From NCBI GenBank assembly GCA_964035015.1, contig OZ035999.1:6086176-6150175 (forward strand): 64,000 bases of DNA, read 5' to 3'. Position numbers and translations under genes: made by a program. The notes beneath the pieces were generated by a model that made no database searches, had not been told where the DNA came from, and saw nothing but the letters and a program-made list of their open reading frames with translations. This document shows, in pieces, positions 1-11,999 of this stretch; the stretch's first letter is position 1; the number at the start of each line of letters is the position of its first letter. The stretch comes from Corallium rubrum (lineage: Eukaryota > Cnidaria > Anthozoa > Scleralcyonacea > Coralliidae).

Positions 1-1442
1 GAAACATTCATTATAGCCTGTTGTTTACATTACAAAATCTTGTCAATAGCAAGCGTAATTTTGAAATGTGTTTTGTGTGCAGTTATTTCGTTTTAAACGA
101 TCACTGATCGATAAACAATTTAACGATCGTACCATTAATAATTCCTATTCTAACCATTTTGAAGCCGTTTTTGTAGAACTTATTACTTTTCCTAAAATTT
201 AAATGTTCAATTGCTTCTGTCATTTTTCTACTCCATTAAATTTCAGCGCCATAGACCTTATTCAAAAATGGTCGATGGATTAAAATTCTTTTGTATAATA
301 TAAATTAGCCCTTATATGAATTCGTTTTCATGTGGGAAATCCAATGGTGCTTCCGATCAGATCGGCGGCTGCCGTCTGGGACGTTACTTCGACCATGTTC
401 ACACTTGTCGTAATCCCAGACGATCGGGGATGATCGTTCCTTTTGATCTTTTCTCTTCTGTGGACAGCCTACATGCCAACTTCATCTGAAGCTCTCCATA
501 CTAATTAAGCAGATGGTTTTTCACATTAAAATGCGATCATAGTCAATCGAGAAATGGTCTGGAAACTCGGCTACAGTCTTTGCACGTTTGCGCAAACTTG
601 TGCACGGTGAAGACAATGTATTTTTGGTATAATGAAGCAATCATCCAATAGCAGCGTTTCGGTTCTATCGTTCAACCATGTTATTTAAACATTAATAAGC
701 GAAATACATTTGTGCATGGGGAGGACCGTCTCAACATAAAATCACCATTATGGGCGCTTTGAAGTTTGCCAAGTTTCTAGTCCCTATCTTGATTGACTCT
801 GATGCGATCGAACCAATCCAGACAAAGATATTAAAAGACACGCACACAACGACCTCGTACCCAGGGAATTTTGCCTCCACGTTGGGAGGTTGGCGAAAAT
901 GGCCCTGGCATCGGCTGGTCACGTGACACCCAGAATTTTGGGGTGTTTTTGGCAAGGAAATTTATGCAGTCATTTCTTTGTGTTTTGTTTTTGTATAATA
1001 CGTATACGTGAATAATAAATGAGAAACATTTAACGCTCTTGCCAAATCACTCATAAAAGCAACTGGCTAGCATTATTTATCATGATACTCCGCGATTATC
1101 CAGGATACATGTAAATGTCATGAAGAAACATATATCTAATGTTGTTCTTGACTTTAACCAAAGCTATCGTTTCCATTCTAGTTGGGTAAACTTGGCAGAG
1201 TGGATCTATTGCAATTCAAATTTTCCTGAATAAATTATACTCTATCTGAATTAATCAAGTTTTTAAACCGGCCAATCAGATTATAGAATTGACCAGCCGA
1301 TGCCAGGGCCATTTTCGGCAACAACCCGACGTGCGTCAACCTCGTACCCAGGGTATTTTGCCTCCATACAACGGAAGCAATAACTTTACTTTACTGTTCT
1401 ACACAAGCATCTGTTTAGTTTCATTAATTTCTTGACTTCTAG
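1..1442. other. IFT88 intron (5' end outside window)
   Basis: No coding exon is visible before the acceptor at 1441-1442. About 845-1345 is a degraded copy of the CAACCTCG-ended inverted-repeat element found intact at 27528-28046 and 37146-37662; both terminal regions and part of the interior are recognisable. Nothing else is supported in the first 840 bases. Confidence 0.6.
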
Positions 1443-3542
1443 GTCTAAAGTTCTTGGTGAGAATCTGCACTGATCTTGGATTGAAAGATGTTCAGGAATA
1501 CGCACAAAAATTGATGAAAGTTGAAAAAGCAAAAGAGTTAAAAGAACAGGTTGGCGACTCGCTGTCCTTTACATTACATTTTTTTTTGTAATTCGACTTG
1601 GTGTAGCGTAACCCTGATTTTTTAATTTTTTGTTTAGCGAATCCTGAGCGGAGGTCGAGGCAACAGAAGGCCTGGGACTGCTTCTCGCCAGAACAGTGCA
1701 GGCAGTGGTAAGTAGTAGCAACAACTGAAAACTATTTACATACCAAGTGTAGACAATGTGGGTTGAAAAAAGAATTTGAACTAATTTAGTTTCACAATTC
1801 TAATTTCACAAACGTTAGTCTGATACAAAGTTTTTGGCCACTGAGAAAAATTATAACGGTATTTACAGTCAAACCTGATGTTCTTTCCCGGGCGACCTTG
1901 CAATATTGATAGCAACATTGCACTTAGCAAGTTGCTAAAAAATCGTATTTTAAATATTGAACTTCACATAATACGAAGTTTTATTGAAAGTCAGAACAAC
2001 TAACTTTAAGTAAACTTCATGTTATGTGAAGTTCGATATTTAAAATGCGAATTTTTCGCAACTTGCCAAGGAGTCACTGTGTATCGTTAGCGAGTCCACA
2101 TTGGCACATTGCAATGTTGCCGTCAATATTGCAAGGTCGCGCAGTAAGGAACATCCAGTTTGACTGTAAGCACATGTAAAAAATTGGAAATATTTTCCTT
2201 CATATAATTAAGGGTGGTCATTTACGAGAAGTAAGTTTGGCATTGGTTTGGGTGAAAATAGCGTGTTTTTCTTATAATGAAATTTAGATTCAAGTAGAGT
2301 GAATAGTGGTCGTGAAAGAAGTGGCAAGAACCGAACAGGAAGCAGTAATGCGAGAAAAGGAGCAAAACCTCGTTCAACGCTTGTTGATAACGACGAAACT
2401 TTTACGATAAATAACCAGAAAGATATAGGTAAGTGCATGTATTTTAGTTACGGCCACTCAGCCAGTAAGTGTTTATTATAATGAACTAGACACATAAAAG
2501 GATACTTCCACCACCACTACCATCACGACTTCCACCACCACTTCTACTACTACTACCGCCACCACCACCACCACCACCACCACCACGACTTCCACTACCA
2601 CCACCACCACCACGACTTCCACCACCACCACTTCTTCCACCGCCACCACCACCACCACGACTTCCACCACCACCACACCACCACTTCTTCCACCGCCGCC
2701 ACCACCACGACTTCCACCACCACTACCACCACGACTTCCACCACCACCACCACCACTTCTTCCACCGCCACCACACCACCACTTCTTCCACCACCACCAC
2801 CACCACGACTTCCACCACCACTACTTCCACCACCACCACTTCTTCCACCGCCACCACCACCACCACCACGACTTCCACCACCACCACACCACCACTTCTT
2901 CCACCGCCGCCACCACCACGACTTCCACCACCACCACACCACGACTTCTTCCACCGCCGCCACCACCACGACTTCCACCACCACCACCACTTCTACCACC
3001 ATCACCACCACCACGACTTCCACCACCCCTTCTGCCACTACCACCCCTTCTGCCACTACCACCCCTTCTGCCACTACCACCACGACTTCCACCACCACTT
3101 CTAATACTACCAGCACTTCCACTTCTAACACCGTCACGACTTCCACCATCACTTCTACCACCACCATCACGACTACCACCACTTCTACCATTATCACAAC
3201 TTTCACAACCACTTCTACCACCACTCTCACGACTTCCACCACCATCATCACTACTACGACTTCCACCACCATCACTGCCACAACTTTTCTTTAATGAATC
3301 AGTATTTGAGAAATTTGATGTAAAAGTTGGCTTAATTTATACAAGTGTTCCTTTATTTTTTCTTATGAGTTATTAATGATTTTAGAATTTAATTTGACTT
3401 TTTTCACTTTGAAGATGCGTCTTACTCTGATCCTCTTGGCGAAGCTCCAGCTCGTCCTAAAACAGCGGCCAGACGAAGCACTCAACCAGCAGACGATGAT
3501 TTCGGAGATGAAGAACTTGGCGATGATCTTCTTCCGGACTAA
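1443..3542 (+). CDS. IFT88: Intraflagellar transport protein 88, C-terminal part (partial)
   Basis: Four exons join in frame: 1443-1549, 1638-1707, 2288-2428 and 3415-3542 (stop TAA 3540-3542), with GT/AG borders and intron phases 0, 1, 1. They give about 147 residues. The first exon encodes KFLVRICTDLGLKDVQEYA, matching the segment after the TPR repeats of IFT88. A basic Ser/Gly/Arg-rich linker follows, and the protein ends ASYSDPLG..., then DDDFGDEELGDDLLPD, close to the acidic vertebrate IFT88 terminus. IFT88 is a TPR subunit of the IFT-B complex that carries cargo along the ciliary axoneme and is needed for cilium assembly; here only the non-TPR tail is present, so the upstream exons lie left of the window. 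The long CCA-type array fills the last intron. The polyadenylation site is unclear; an AATAAA near 3972 lies inside a transposon hairpin. Identity is from remembered family sequence. Confidence 0.9.
2513..3286. repeat. CCA-rich imperfect tandem array in IFT88 intron
   Basis: Nearly 800 bases of CCACCA runs broken by ACGACTTCC and ACTTCTTCC blocks, with higher-order repetition of units of about 40-60 bases. It lies in the last IFT88 intron. Open frames across it are low-complexity and are not genes. Confidence 0.95.
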
Positions 3543-3848
3543 ACCAACGTCTCCCTGTCACCTAACCCCGCAATCAGATAAGTCTTTAAACTCTAGACAT
3601 CTATAATATTAATATATACCTGACGTTGTTTGATGTTGCAAATGTCAAACTTTTAGAATTTCTATTATGTAGAAACACATCGGAGCTTGCTATTTTTTGT
3701 TTTGTTTTAAGAATGCCAATAAGTTATTTCATACGTATGTTTATAGTGTACATATCACTTAAAAAGAATTATAAAATTCTTAGAAATATACAGTCATAAG
3801 ACTAAGTATATACGTGCCTGTTGTTTTTTTTCGGAAGTCGGAAACTTT
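3543..3848. other. IFT88 3' flank
   Basis: AT-rich sequence after the IFT88 stop codon, probably 3' UTR and downstream DNA. No clear AATAAA signal was seen here. Confidence 0.4.
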
Positions 3849-4431
3849 TTAAAGTGCATATGACCATAGGCAGCCCAGAGAAACGTCTTGAATTTGCCGA
3901 ACTTTTGCCGAACGTCGAGCGATAACAAAACTCGCCCTATTCTCCCTTTGCCTGTGTCGCGCCGCAATGATAATAAAGGTCTTTCATTTAATAAATAGAC
4001 TATTATAGTCTATTTATTAAATGAAAGACATTTAGACAAAGGGAGAATAGGGCGAGTTTTGTTATCGCTCGACGTTCGGCAAAAGTTCGGCAAATTCGAG
4101 ACGTTTCTCTGGGCTGCCTATGATATGACTCAAAAATTAAGTTTGTCTTGTTGAAAAGAACATTTAAAATGATAAAATAACATCTTTTGCAGTTTTTGGT
4201 TTCCTTGCTTCGTTTTTGAGATACATGTATTCCAGTTTGTTTGATATGCAAATGAAACAACTTTTTACGTCACACGTGCATAATGAGTATTGCCGAATGA
4301 CGAAGGGCCTTCGCTCGAATCGTTGGACTCCTACGTTCTCTGTTTCGGCAGTATATCTAACCTTACTATATTTCTATTGTTGTTTCTACACTGCCTACGC
4401 AGCACGCTACTTTTATTACATAATGAGTATT
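3849..4431. mobile_element. TTAA-flanked MITE half carrying two inserted elements
   Basis: The left end reads TTAA then AGTGCATATGA, and the interior matches the foldback at 10590-11072. A hairpin element (3865-4122, arms of about 85 bases, ends CATAGGCAGCCC/GGGCTGCCTATG) is inserted and flanked by ATATGAC on both sides (3858-3864, 4123-4129). A second repeat (4292-4418) is flanked by the 13-base duplication CATAATGAGTATT (4279-4291, 4419-4431). Confidence 0.75.
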
Positions 4432-5523
4432 ATATGAGTTACCGAGAGAAGGTTACATATCTTTGCTATTGTGAAACGAAATCACTTGGAATTCTACATG
4501 TTTGGTGTTGTAGCTAGAAACACGCACAAGCTTCCTTTGAGTTAAGCCCATGTTTTCATAATAGCAGAGATATGTAACCTTTTCTGTTAACTCCACACCA
4601 TTTCGAACGAAGCCATTGTGCTTACACTGATCAATATTTTGGTCAGCGGTATTTTGTGTAAACCAATTTGAACGAAGCCATTTTGTTCAAGCAAAATTTC
4701 GTTTTTACTGACCGACATCTTGGTCAGCAATATTTTGTGTAGATTACACGTGTTATACAAATTTAAATGAAGCCACTGTGTTTACCACACCATGCCAATT
4801 TAGTTGTATATATTACGTAAATGCATAAATATGATTTTCTTCAATTTAATCCATTTTATCATTCATTTCGTTTCTATCCCGCATTCTGATTGGTTAATTT
4901 ACCTGCAAATAACTGAGTGCAAATAATTTTCTGCTTGCAAATAATTTTATGAGCATGCGCACTAGCGATAAAGCTGCTGACGGCAAATAATTTTCGTAAA
5001 CATGGCGGCTAGTTCTACAGCTATCCGAGGAAATAATCGAGAGTATTTGGAAGCATCCTTAACGACAATGTACTTCAGAAAAGAAATAGTGAAAAGGAAG
5101 TTTTAGTGAGATAAAAAGCAAGACTCATGCCAACAAAAAGTAAGTTTTACGAAGATTTTAGTATGCCGAAGACAGAGAGAAGAGTGGCGATCTCTTACTT
5201 CAGGCATTTCAAATTTTTAACTATTTTATGAATGATAAATCAATTATTGAACTTGTCAATCGCAAAATATCATGATTTGACAGTGTCTCGCTGCTAGTTA
5301 TTTGCCTCTGCCTTCGGCATCGGCAAATAACTAGTAGCTCGCCACTGACAAATCATGATATTTTGCTCAGACTCATCCAATAATTGATAATTATCTGCTA
5401 GTTCAAAATGCTCTTGGCAACTTCATAAGGCAAAACCTGACCTGTCTATCATGATGTTACACAGTTACACTATTCAAATGTCAATAATACAAGCGAGAAT
5501 TAATGGTAACACAACGTTTATTT
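4432..5523. repeat. Gene-free stretch with inverted repeats
   Basis: Short inverted repeats occur at about 4450-4585 (GGTTACATATCT against AGATATGTAACC) and at 5269-5357 (TGCTAGTTATTTGCC against GGCAAATAACTAGTA). Motifs of the type TTTTGGTCAG recur near 4640 and 4720. No gene is supported. Confidence 0.5.
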
Positions 5524-5773
5524 GGCCTGCGCTAAACGTCGCCCAATCGACGAATTTAATTGCTTGAATTTTATTCGAAGAAACTGCGACGTATAACTCG
5601 ATTAAATTTGACGCACGAATTAAATTCGTCTGGGAAATTAAATTCGTCTGAGTCAGACGGATAATGCGTGTTCGAGTTACACGACGAATTATCGTCGCGT
5701 CGAAATAAATGTTTCTCTTCTGTCTGTGACAATTCGGTGCCATGTTTTCAAGAAGTTATTTTCAGGGTCTATG

Positions 5774-6268
5774 GGCGCTTTCCAATAGGCGAATTTCAGG
5801 ATATTGCGCACGCATCATTTTGCAAAGGAATTGGCGGGCTCTTGGCGGGCTCCCCACAAAGTAAGCAATGGCAAACAGACTTGCTAACGAGCCAACAACA
5901 GCAGAATAACAGTGTTAAACATCCAGAAACTGTATCTATACTTTGTTTATCTTCAACAGTATGTTTACCATGAGTGGAGCTTGCCAGTTTTTTTGAAAAA
6001 TGATGCGCGCGCAACACTCTGAAACTCGCCTATAGACAAGGTTAGACCGGTCAGAATGGACTAATGCTTTTGATTAGGACCAAATTTTCCAGTCAGACCA
6101 TCCCAGGCCTCAAACGAATCGTGTTCCATTTAACCGGACTGCAGGGGCGCAACTAGAAAATTTTGAGGGCAGGGGTTGAACGCAAGAAAAGGGCAAAGTG
6201 TTCAGTATTCTAAACAATTTGGGATACTAGATATCCTCGTTATGCTTCTTCGAGAACAGTCAACAACC

Positions 6269-6333
<65 letters not shown>

Positions 6334-6889
6334 CACTGCTGTAACAGGACAATTAGTGACTGCATTTATAGGGGGGTCTGGGGGTCCTCCCCCGGAAATT
6401 TTTGAAATCTAGAACCTCGGAAACACCATTTGCAGCAATTTGAGCGAACTTTTTCATCTAATTCTACAGCGAGTATAGTTGAAATTTTACTGTAAAACGA
6501 CGAAATTATCACACTAACATACCCTACAGGGTGCCGAAATCCAGCTCTATCTCTATGATTTATGATTGGTTAATTTTCGCCATGAGATTCGAAAGCTGGG
6601 CCCACAAATTCAGAAAAGCGGTTGTTTTTAGGAAACACTTGGTGTAGCATATTACAAACTGGGTACGAGGTTGAAGCCGAACTAGAAGCCTCTGAGTCTC
6701 GCCAGATTTGCGGAGAATTGTATTGCGTACTACAACAGACGATTAATTATTTGTTTATCTAATGTCTAACCTAGTATTAGAGGTCTCACAAAAAGGGCAG
6801 GGGTTAAAAAGGGCAGGGGTTGCAACCCCCCCCCCCCCCAGTTGCGCCCCTGCGGACTGACCAATCTAACCGTGTAAATGGAAAGCCCG
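5774..6889. mobile_element. Foldback element with GGAAAGCCC-type ends, carrying two insertions
   Basis: The element is flanked by CTATG at 5769-5773 and 6890-6894. An uninterrupted relative is at 35228-35386. This copy is split by an element at 5787-6032 (ends AGGCGAATTTCAG and CTGAAACTCGCCT) and by a hAT-like element at 6142-6852. Confidence 0.65.
6142..6852. mobile_element. Non-autonomous hAT-like element
   Basis: The terminal inverted repeats are CAGGGGCGCAACTAG and its counterpart near AGTTGCGCCCCTG. The 7-base sequence CGGACTG flanks both sides (6135-6141, 6853-6859). The interior has a (CAA)n run at 6262-6331 and a poly-C run near 6826-6839. It has no transposase frame. The hAT assignment rests on the CAGGGG terminus; 7 rather than 8 bases of duplication leaves some doubt. 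Confidence 0.65.
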
Positions 6890-6915
6890 CTATGAGTCCA
6901 AGTAAAAACAATTAA

Positions 6916-7457
6916 AGTGCTTATGTCACAAAAAAATTTTTTTAACTTTTGAGTAGAGGACAAAAAGTTAGTTAATAGGTTCTTTAACATTTTTCGGTTT
7001 TCTCTTTTCATTCGCGAGATATGCGGCTTTAAACAGCAATTTTCGTGAAAATGTCACGTATCAACAAGAGTCTGGGACGAGCGTGGTGTGACGTAGCTTA
7101 AGGGACTTATTAATTTCGACGGGCATTATATCCTTCTCTCTGCGTTTGCTTGGTTTGAGCAACCAAAAACGACACATCTATCCGGCATTTTGCTGTCTTC
7201 TCAATAGCTTTTTAGTACTCCTTCACATGTGAATTCGAACCTCCGTCCCTTAAGCTACGTCACACGGCTGTCGCCCCAGACCCTTTTCCGGGTTTTTCTC
7301 GGGCGCGACGATTTTTTGCTAAAAGCCAATTTTTCAAGGTTTAGAGCCGCATATCTCGCGAATGAAAAGCGAAAACCGAAAAATGTTAAAGAACCTATTA
7401 ACTAACTTTTTGTCCTCTACTCAAAAGTCAAAAAAATTTTTTTGTGACATAAGCACT
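6916..7457. mobile_element. TTAA-flanked (piggyBac-like) MITE
   Basis: TTAA sits immediately outside AGTGCTTATGTCAC at the left end and its reverse complement at the right end. The arms extend about 110 bases and include TCGCGAGATATGCGGC. A second copy starts at 63816. TTAA duplications are the hallmark of piggyBac elements. Confidence 0.75.
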
Positions 7458-7569
7458 TTAAATTCGACGTTTAACTCGGCGTCGCATTTACGTCGATTAC
7501 CGACGAAGTTAATTTGAATTAAATTCATCTGAATTAAATTCGTCTATTGTGCAACGTTTAGCCCAGGCC

Positions 7570-9744
7570 TTATACACCACTTTCATAAAAGCGACTAATC
7601 TGAATATTCTTTTATGTGCATTTTAATAAGCCTTTCTAGCTTCGTTTGTGTGTCTGCTATTCAAAAAAATCTTTGCTTGATAAAATCGGCCATTATGAAA
7701 GTGGTCTATTTGTTGCTAAGCTCTCGACCTGTTGACTCATATTGTGTACACGGTAACGTTTCAGGGCTGATTGTTCTCGATTCCCTTGAGAACAGTGAAC
7801 AGTACGAAAACGCAGAGAAACGTTTCCCGTTTCCGTGTGCACATAGGCCACGTCCACACGTATACGTTTTCCTGCGTTTTCATATTCATGTAATGAGACC
7901 AGTGTTTTCTGATCCCCTGAGGACGAGAACAATATAAAAACGTTATGAAAACGTACACGTGTGGACGTGGTCATAGTCTCGGTCCTTCATCATAGCAACG
8001 GCTTTCATCATTTGCAACCTTATAGCCAGGCTCTTTACTCGGCGCTCTTCACTGGCTCTGATGAAGCTCGAGTCAACTAATCAGCTCTATATATAACTGG
8101 AGTGGTATCTGCTGTTCATTCACCGGGTAAAGATTGAAGCCAAACATGGTGGACATGTACACACGTCAAAGCGCACAAGCTGTTACAGACCTGCAAGCAA
8201 GTTGTTACAAGGCTGTTCAACAGGCTGTCACCGTCATGTGTTCGCACTGGCTGTCCCAGTCTGTTAACATGTCTGTAACAGGTTGTTGACAACTTGTAAC
8301 AAGTCTGATGACTCCAACAGACTGATGACAAGTTGTTCCAACAACCTGTTACCGCTCTGCATTCGACAAGTTGTTAACAGGCTGATGGTAACAATGTTGT
8401 AGCAGCGCTTTGAATGAACAGCACTGTTACAACCTGTTAACAGCCTTGCTACAAACCTGTTGCGAACACATCCTGTTGACAAGCTGTGAGATTTTTACGT
8501 GTATAGACCAGAAGTACGTATAGTTTGAGTCTCCTACGCAGTGTCCTATATAATATATGGTCTAAAGCTCAGCAATAGATAATAATAAGCGTGGTGTTTT
8601 TACAAATTCTTGCTTCTATTAGAATTCGTCAACTTGAAAACATTCAATGAATTAAAATGTCGTCAGTTTAAAACTTTTTCATGATCACTCTCATGTGGCA
8701 ACGACTTTCTTTCGCGTCATCGGTAGCATCGCACACGGCCACTCGTCGTCGTGTCTTGCTATATTCTCCACTTAACTCTTCACGGTTTGTTCCTTTGCAA
8801 TCAATGGCTTTCCATTGAGAGTCTTCGCTTTTTACTGGCGTGGTGTGCTGCTCGTTTCCGTGGCACTAGCAATGAAATAATTACCAGAAATGTTAACCAT
8901 GCAGTTTTGAACGTACTGGAGCGAAATTTTCAGGGTGGGATGCATGTGGTACCTGTGGTATACATGTGCGAGATGGGTGTGATGTGGCATACGTTTGGTA
9001 AATGGTGCCTTTTTGAAATTAGGAGGGCCGAGAGCGGGAAAAGGCCCTGGTATCGGCTGGTGGATTCTCCATTTTCATTGGTTGATTGCTTTTCTTAAAC
9101 AATCTTCAGGAAACTGGAAAAGTTCTGCTGTATCTACGACAAAATAGTTCCAAAAGCCTTTGAATATCATGCTTTTTGAACGCTTTTGAGCGGTCCGCAG
9201 GTGGTATTTAAGACGAAGGTCTTCGGTTTCAGACAAAACGACCATTAAAAGACTTATACTCGCTGAACTCTCGCGAAGCAGCCATGTTTCTTGTTCACAA
9301 GACAGCACACAAAGCAAAACTAGTTCCCAGACCATTTCCTTTCAATAACAGAGCCAATATTATCAATATATTGCGAATATTTTACATATTACACAACGTA
9401 TCAATATGAGATTGAATGCTATTATGAGGCGATTAGCCGCTGCCCGAACGCAGCCGCAAAATGTCCCATATTTCTGGTAATGACGTAATTATACATAGTT
9501 TTGTGCCAGTTATAATCAAATAGCTTCAACGGAACCGCTAACGAGACCGTCCATTACATTGAACAATGAACTTCTCCCACGGGACCGCCATTACTCAGTC
9601 AGAATGATTTTGCATACTAAATTAAATTGTTAATTTATTACACCCAGTATTTCTGGGTGCTGTGACCAGCCGATGCCAGGGCTTTCCCCCGCCCTGCCAA
9701 TTTCAAAAAAGCCCTGGAAACGAGGTTGGTAAGCACTAAGCGAC
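7570..9744. repeat. Gene-free stretch with small foldbacks
   Basis: An inverted repeat at 7846-7970 has ends GGCCACGTCCACACG and CGTGTGGACGTGG. About 8150-8500 holds degenerate direct and inverted copies of ACAAGTTGTTACAAG-like sequence. Fragments of the GGCCCTGGCATCGGCTGG element occur near 9030-9065 and 9660-9730. No gene is supported. Confidence 0.55.
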
Positions 9745-10101
9745 AACACCGCTGCCAAACGTTTGCGCATGCGTGAATTCGCTGAGTAAACATTGCAAGA
9801 GAAGTGGGAATTAGCCGTGGCGACAACAACCAGACAGTGAAGACTAAGTAAGACTCGACTATTTATTTGTGTTTTAAAAAAAGGGTAAAGAAAATTTCGA
9901 AGGGGTAAATTCAGAATATGTTACAATATTGACAAGGAAGCCATGCACAAATTACCTACCTTATCTTTTTGGTAGTATGCTTATAATTTTAACTTGTGTG
10001 TCGGACTCTCGGACCAGTCCAAATATTTCAATGTTTTCCCGCTCTTTTTCCAAGGACGAGCTCGGACGTCGCACATGCGCAAAACGTTTGGCAGCGGTGT
10101 T
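9745..10101. mobile_element. Inverted-repeat element, AACACCGCTGCC ends
   Basis: Terminal repeats AACACCGCTGCCAAACGTTT and its reverse complement. A second copy lies at 48732-49028, sharing interior blocks such as GGGGTAAATTCAGAATATG. No transposase is visible, so it is a MITE of unassigned superfamily. Confidence 0.75.
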
Positions 10102-10589
10102 AGAGTGGATGCACCCCTTTCTAAAGACGTGTCCACTTGACGTATGGAAATTAATAGTCTGGCCTGACCCCACCCATTCACCCAACATAATGGCCTGAAC
10201 CTAATCTCACATACACGGTGCCAACCAAGACCCCAACTATTTAAGGCTCCAACCAACTATCTGTATAATAGTCTCGGACATTTATAGACAATGGCTGTTG
10301 GAGAAGCTTGTGGGATGCGCAGTAAAGTTCAATACGTCACTTTGCGCAGTCTTCAGAAGCGAGTGCTTATTCTTTGTGCGTTTGGTAGGCGTTCCTCGAG
10401 CTCAAGACAGGTATCAAACGCACAATCCTCTAATGAAACTCGCTATATTTTGACATTTCTAGATTATTGCGGTCACTCCTTGCAGTATGTGGTCAATCCA
10501 CCTCGCTCTGACCTGACGTTGTGAAGGACCCGTCGTTTGAACCGTCGTCATGGACTGAACACGTAAGTACAATTTACTTAACTCATTCT

Positions 10590-11072
10590 TTAAAGTGTAT
10601 ATGAAATGAAAATTAAGTTTGTCTAATTTGAAAGAACTCTTAACATTGTAAAGTAACATCTTCTACAGTTTTTCCATATCTTACTTCATTCTTGAGATAT
10701 TACTGTTTGTTTGATATGTAAATGAGCACACTGCATACGTCACATTGTATAATGAGTTGTTGGAAAATTAGGAATATTGTTGAAGTTATCGAACAAAGTC
10801 ACGCGAAACTGGGCATGTAGGTGTACTTGTCTCATGACTTTAAACAAACACAGGTTCAAGCGATTAAACAGATTAATATCAATGATATGCACGATTTCTC
10901 AGTAACTCGTTATACAATGTGACGTATGCAGTGTGATAATTTACATATCAAAGAAATAGTAAGATCTCAAGAACGAAGTAAGATATGGAAAAACTGTAGA
11001 AGATGTTCCTTAATAATATTAAGAGTTCTTCCAAATTAAACAAACTTAATTTTCATTTCATATACACTTTAA
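10590..11072. mobile_element. TTAA-flanked foldback MITE
   Basis: Ends TTAA-AGTGTATATGAAATG and its reverse complement, with arms of about 165 bases. The arms include TTGAGATATTACTGTTTG-like sequence. Half a related copy is at 3849-4431. The TTAA plus AGTGY start links it to the other TTAA elements in the window. Confidence 0.75.
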
Positions 11073-11576
11073 TAGATCTTTGCCCAGAGGAAAATTTAAG
11101 ACTGAGCAGAATAAATGCTATACCTACTAAGTATCAGGAGAGAAGTAGCTATATCAACACAACGAAAATTTATTCAAGCTTTTTTTGCCCCTCGAGATAC
11201 ATTGCTTTCTCGTGTTTTGATACCGTGATCAAACACTTGAAATAGTACGTTAAAATATCAGCAGTTTAGTCGAACAAATTCGGGCATAAACGTAATTTTT
11301 CATTATTTTAGTCAAATACAATTATAGAAAAACTGGCTGGCGTGAATTTTTATTGCATATAGGCATTTAAGTGTATTTCGACATGGAAGAATTTTTATTT
11401 ATCTTTTTAATATTATGACTAGAACATGCAATAACGACATAGAATACAATCTGTTTTTATCACTGAGGTAATGTTAATTGAAAATGCTTCACAATTTGCC
11501 GCCAATGGGCTACTATAATCATTATGAAAATGTTCATAATGGCCACCACTTTAAATATTCTTTTATGTACATCTTA
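11073..11576. other. AT-rich stretch, nothing recognised
   Basis: No exon, RNA gene or clear repeat was recognised here. Confidence 0.4.
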
Positions 11577-11753
11577 GACCCCGTTTACACGATGCCGCAG
11601 TACAATTTGAAAACGGAACAAAATCATGCCGTTTGGGCCTTGCGTTTACACGATACCGGCACAAAAATAACATGAAATGTTATATGCTGTATTTGCATAC
11701 CGGCATGATTTTGTTCCGTTTTCAAATTGTACCGGCATCGTGTGAACGGGGTC
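11577..11753. mobile_element. Small foldback, GACCCCGTTTACACGATGCC ends
   Basis: Almost fully self-complementary over about 177 bases, with ends GACCCCGTTTACACGATGCC. A close copy is at 24804-24985 and a partial one near 39027-39075. Confidence 0.8.
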
Positions 11754-11999
11754 TTAGTAACCTTTCTAGCCTCGTTATAAACCAAAGATTCTTTTGAATT
11801 GCAGATACACAAACGAGGCCAGTAAGGCTTATTAAAATGCACATAGAAGAATATTCAGATTAGTCGCTATTATGAAAGTGGTCTATAATTAATTCTGCAT
11901 GCGAAAGGCTTCTCGAATTCTCAGCCTGTTCGTTTGGAATTAATGGTGCATTACGTAGACTTATCTCGTTTGAGGTGTCCAGCATCGCTCGTAAGCTGC

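Larger units (their letters stand above)
5524..7569. mobile_element. Outer inverted-repeat element containing a transposon nest
   Basis: The ends GGCCTGCGCTAAACGTCG and its near reverse complement CAACGTTTAGCCCAGGCC bracket the region. The interior is interrupted by the element at 5774-6889 and the TTAA element at 6916-7457. What remains is rich in AAATTCGTCTG motifs on both sides. No coding capacity was seen. Confidence 0.6.

Noticed and set aside
8751-9335. 115- and 86-codon frames on opposite strands
   Set aside because: No domain resemblance, overlapping repeat fragments and no splice support.
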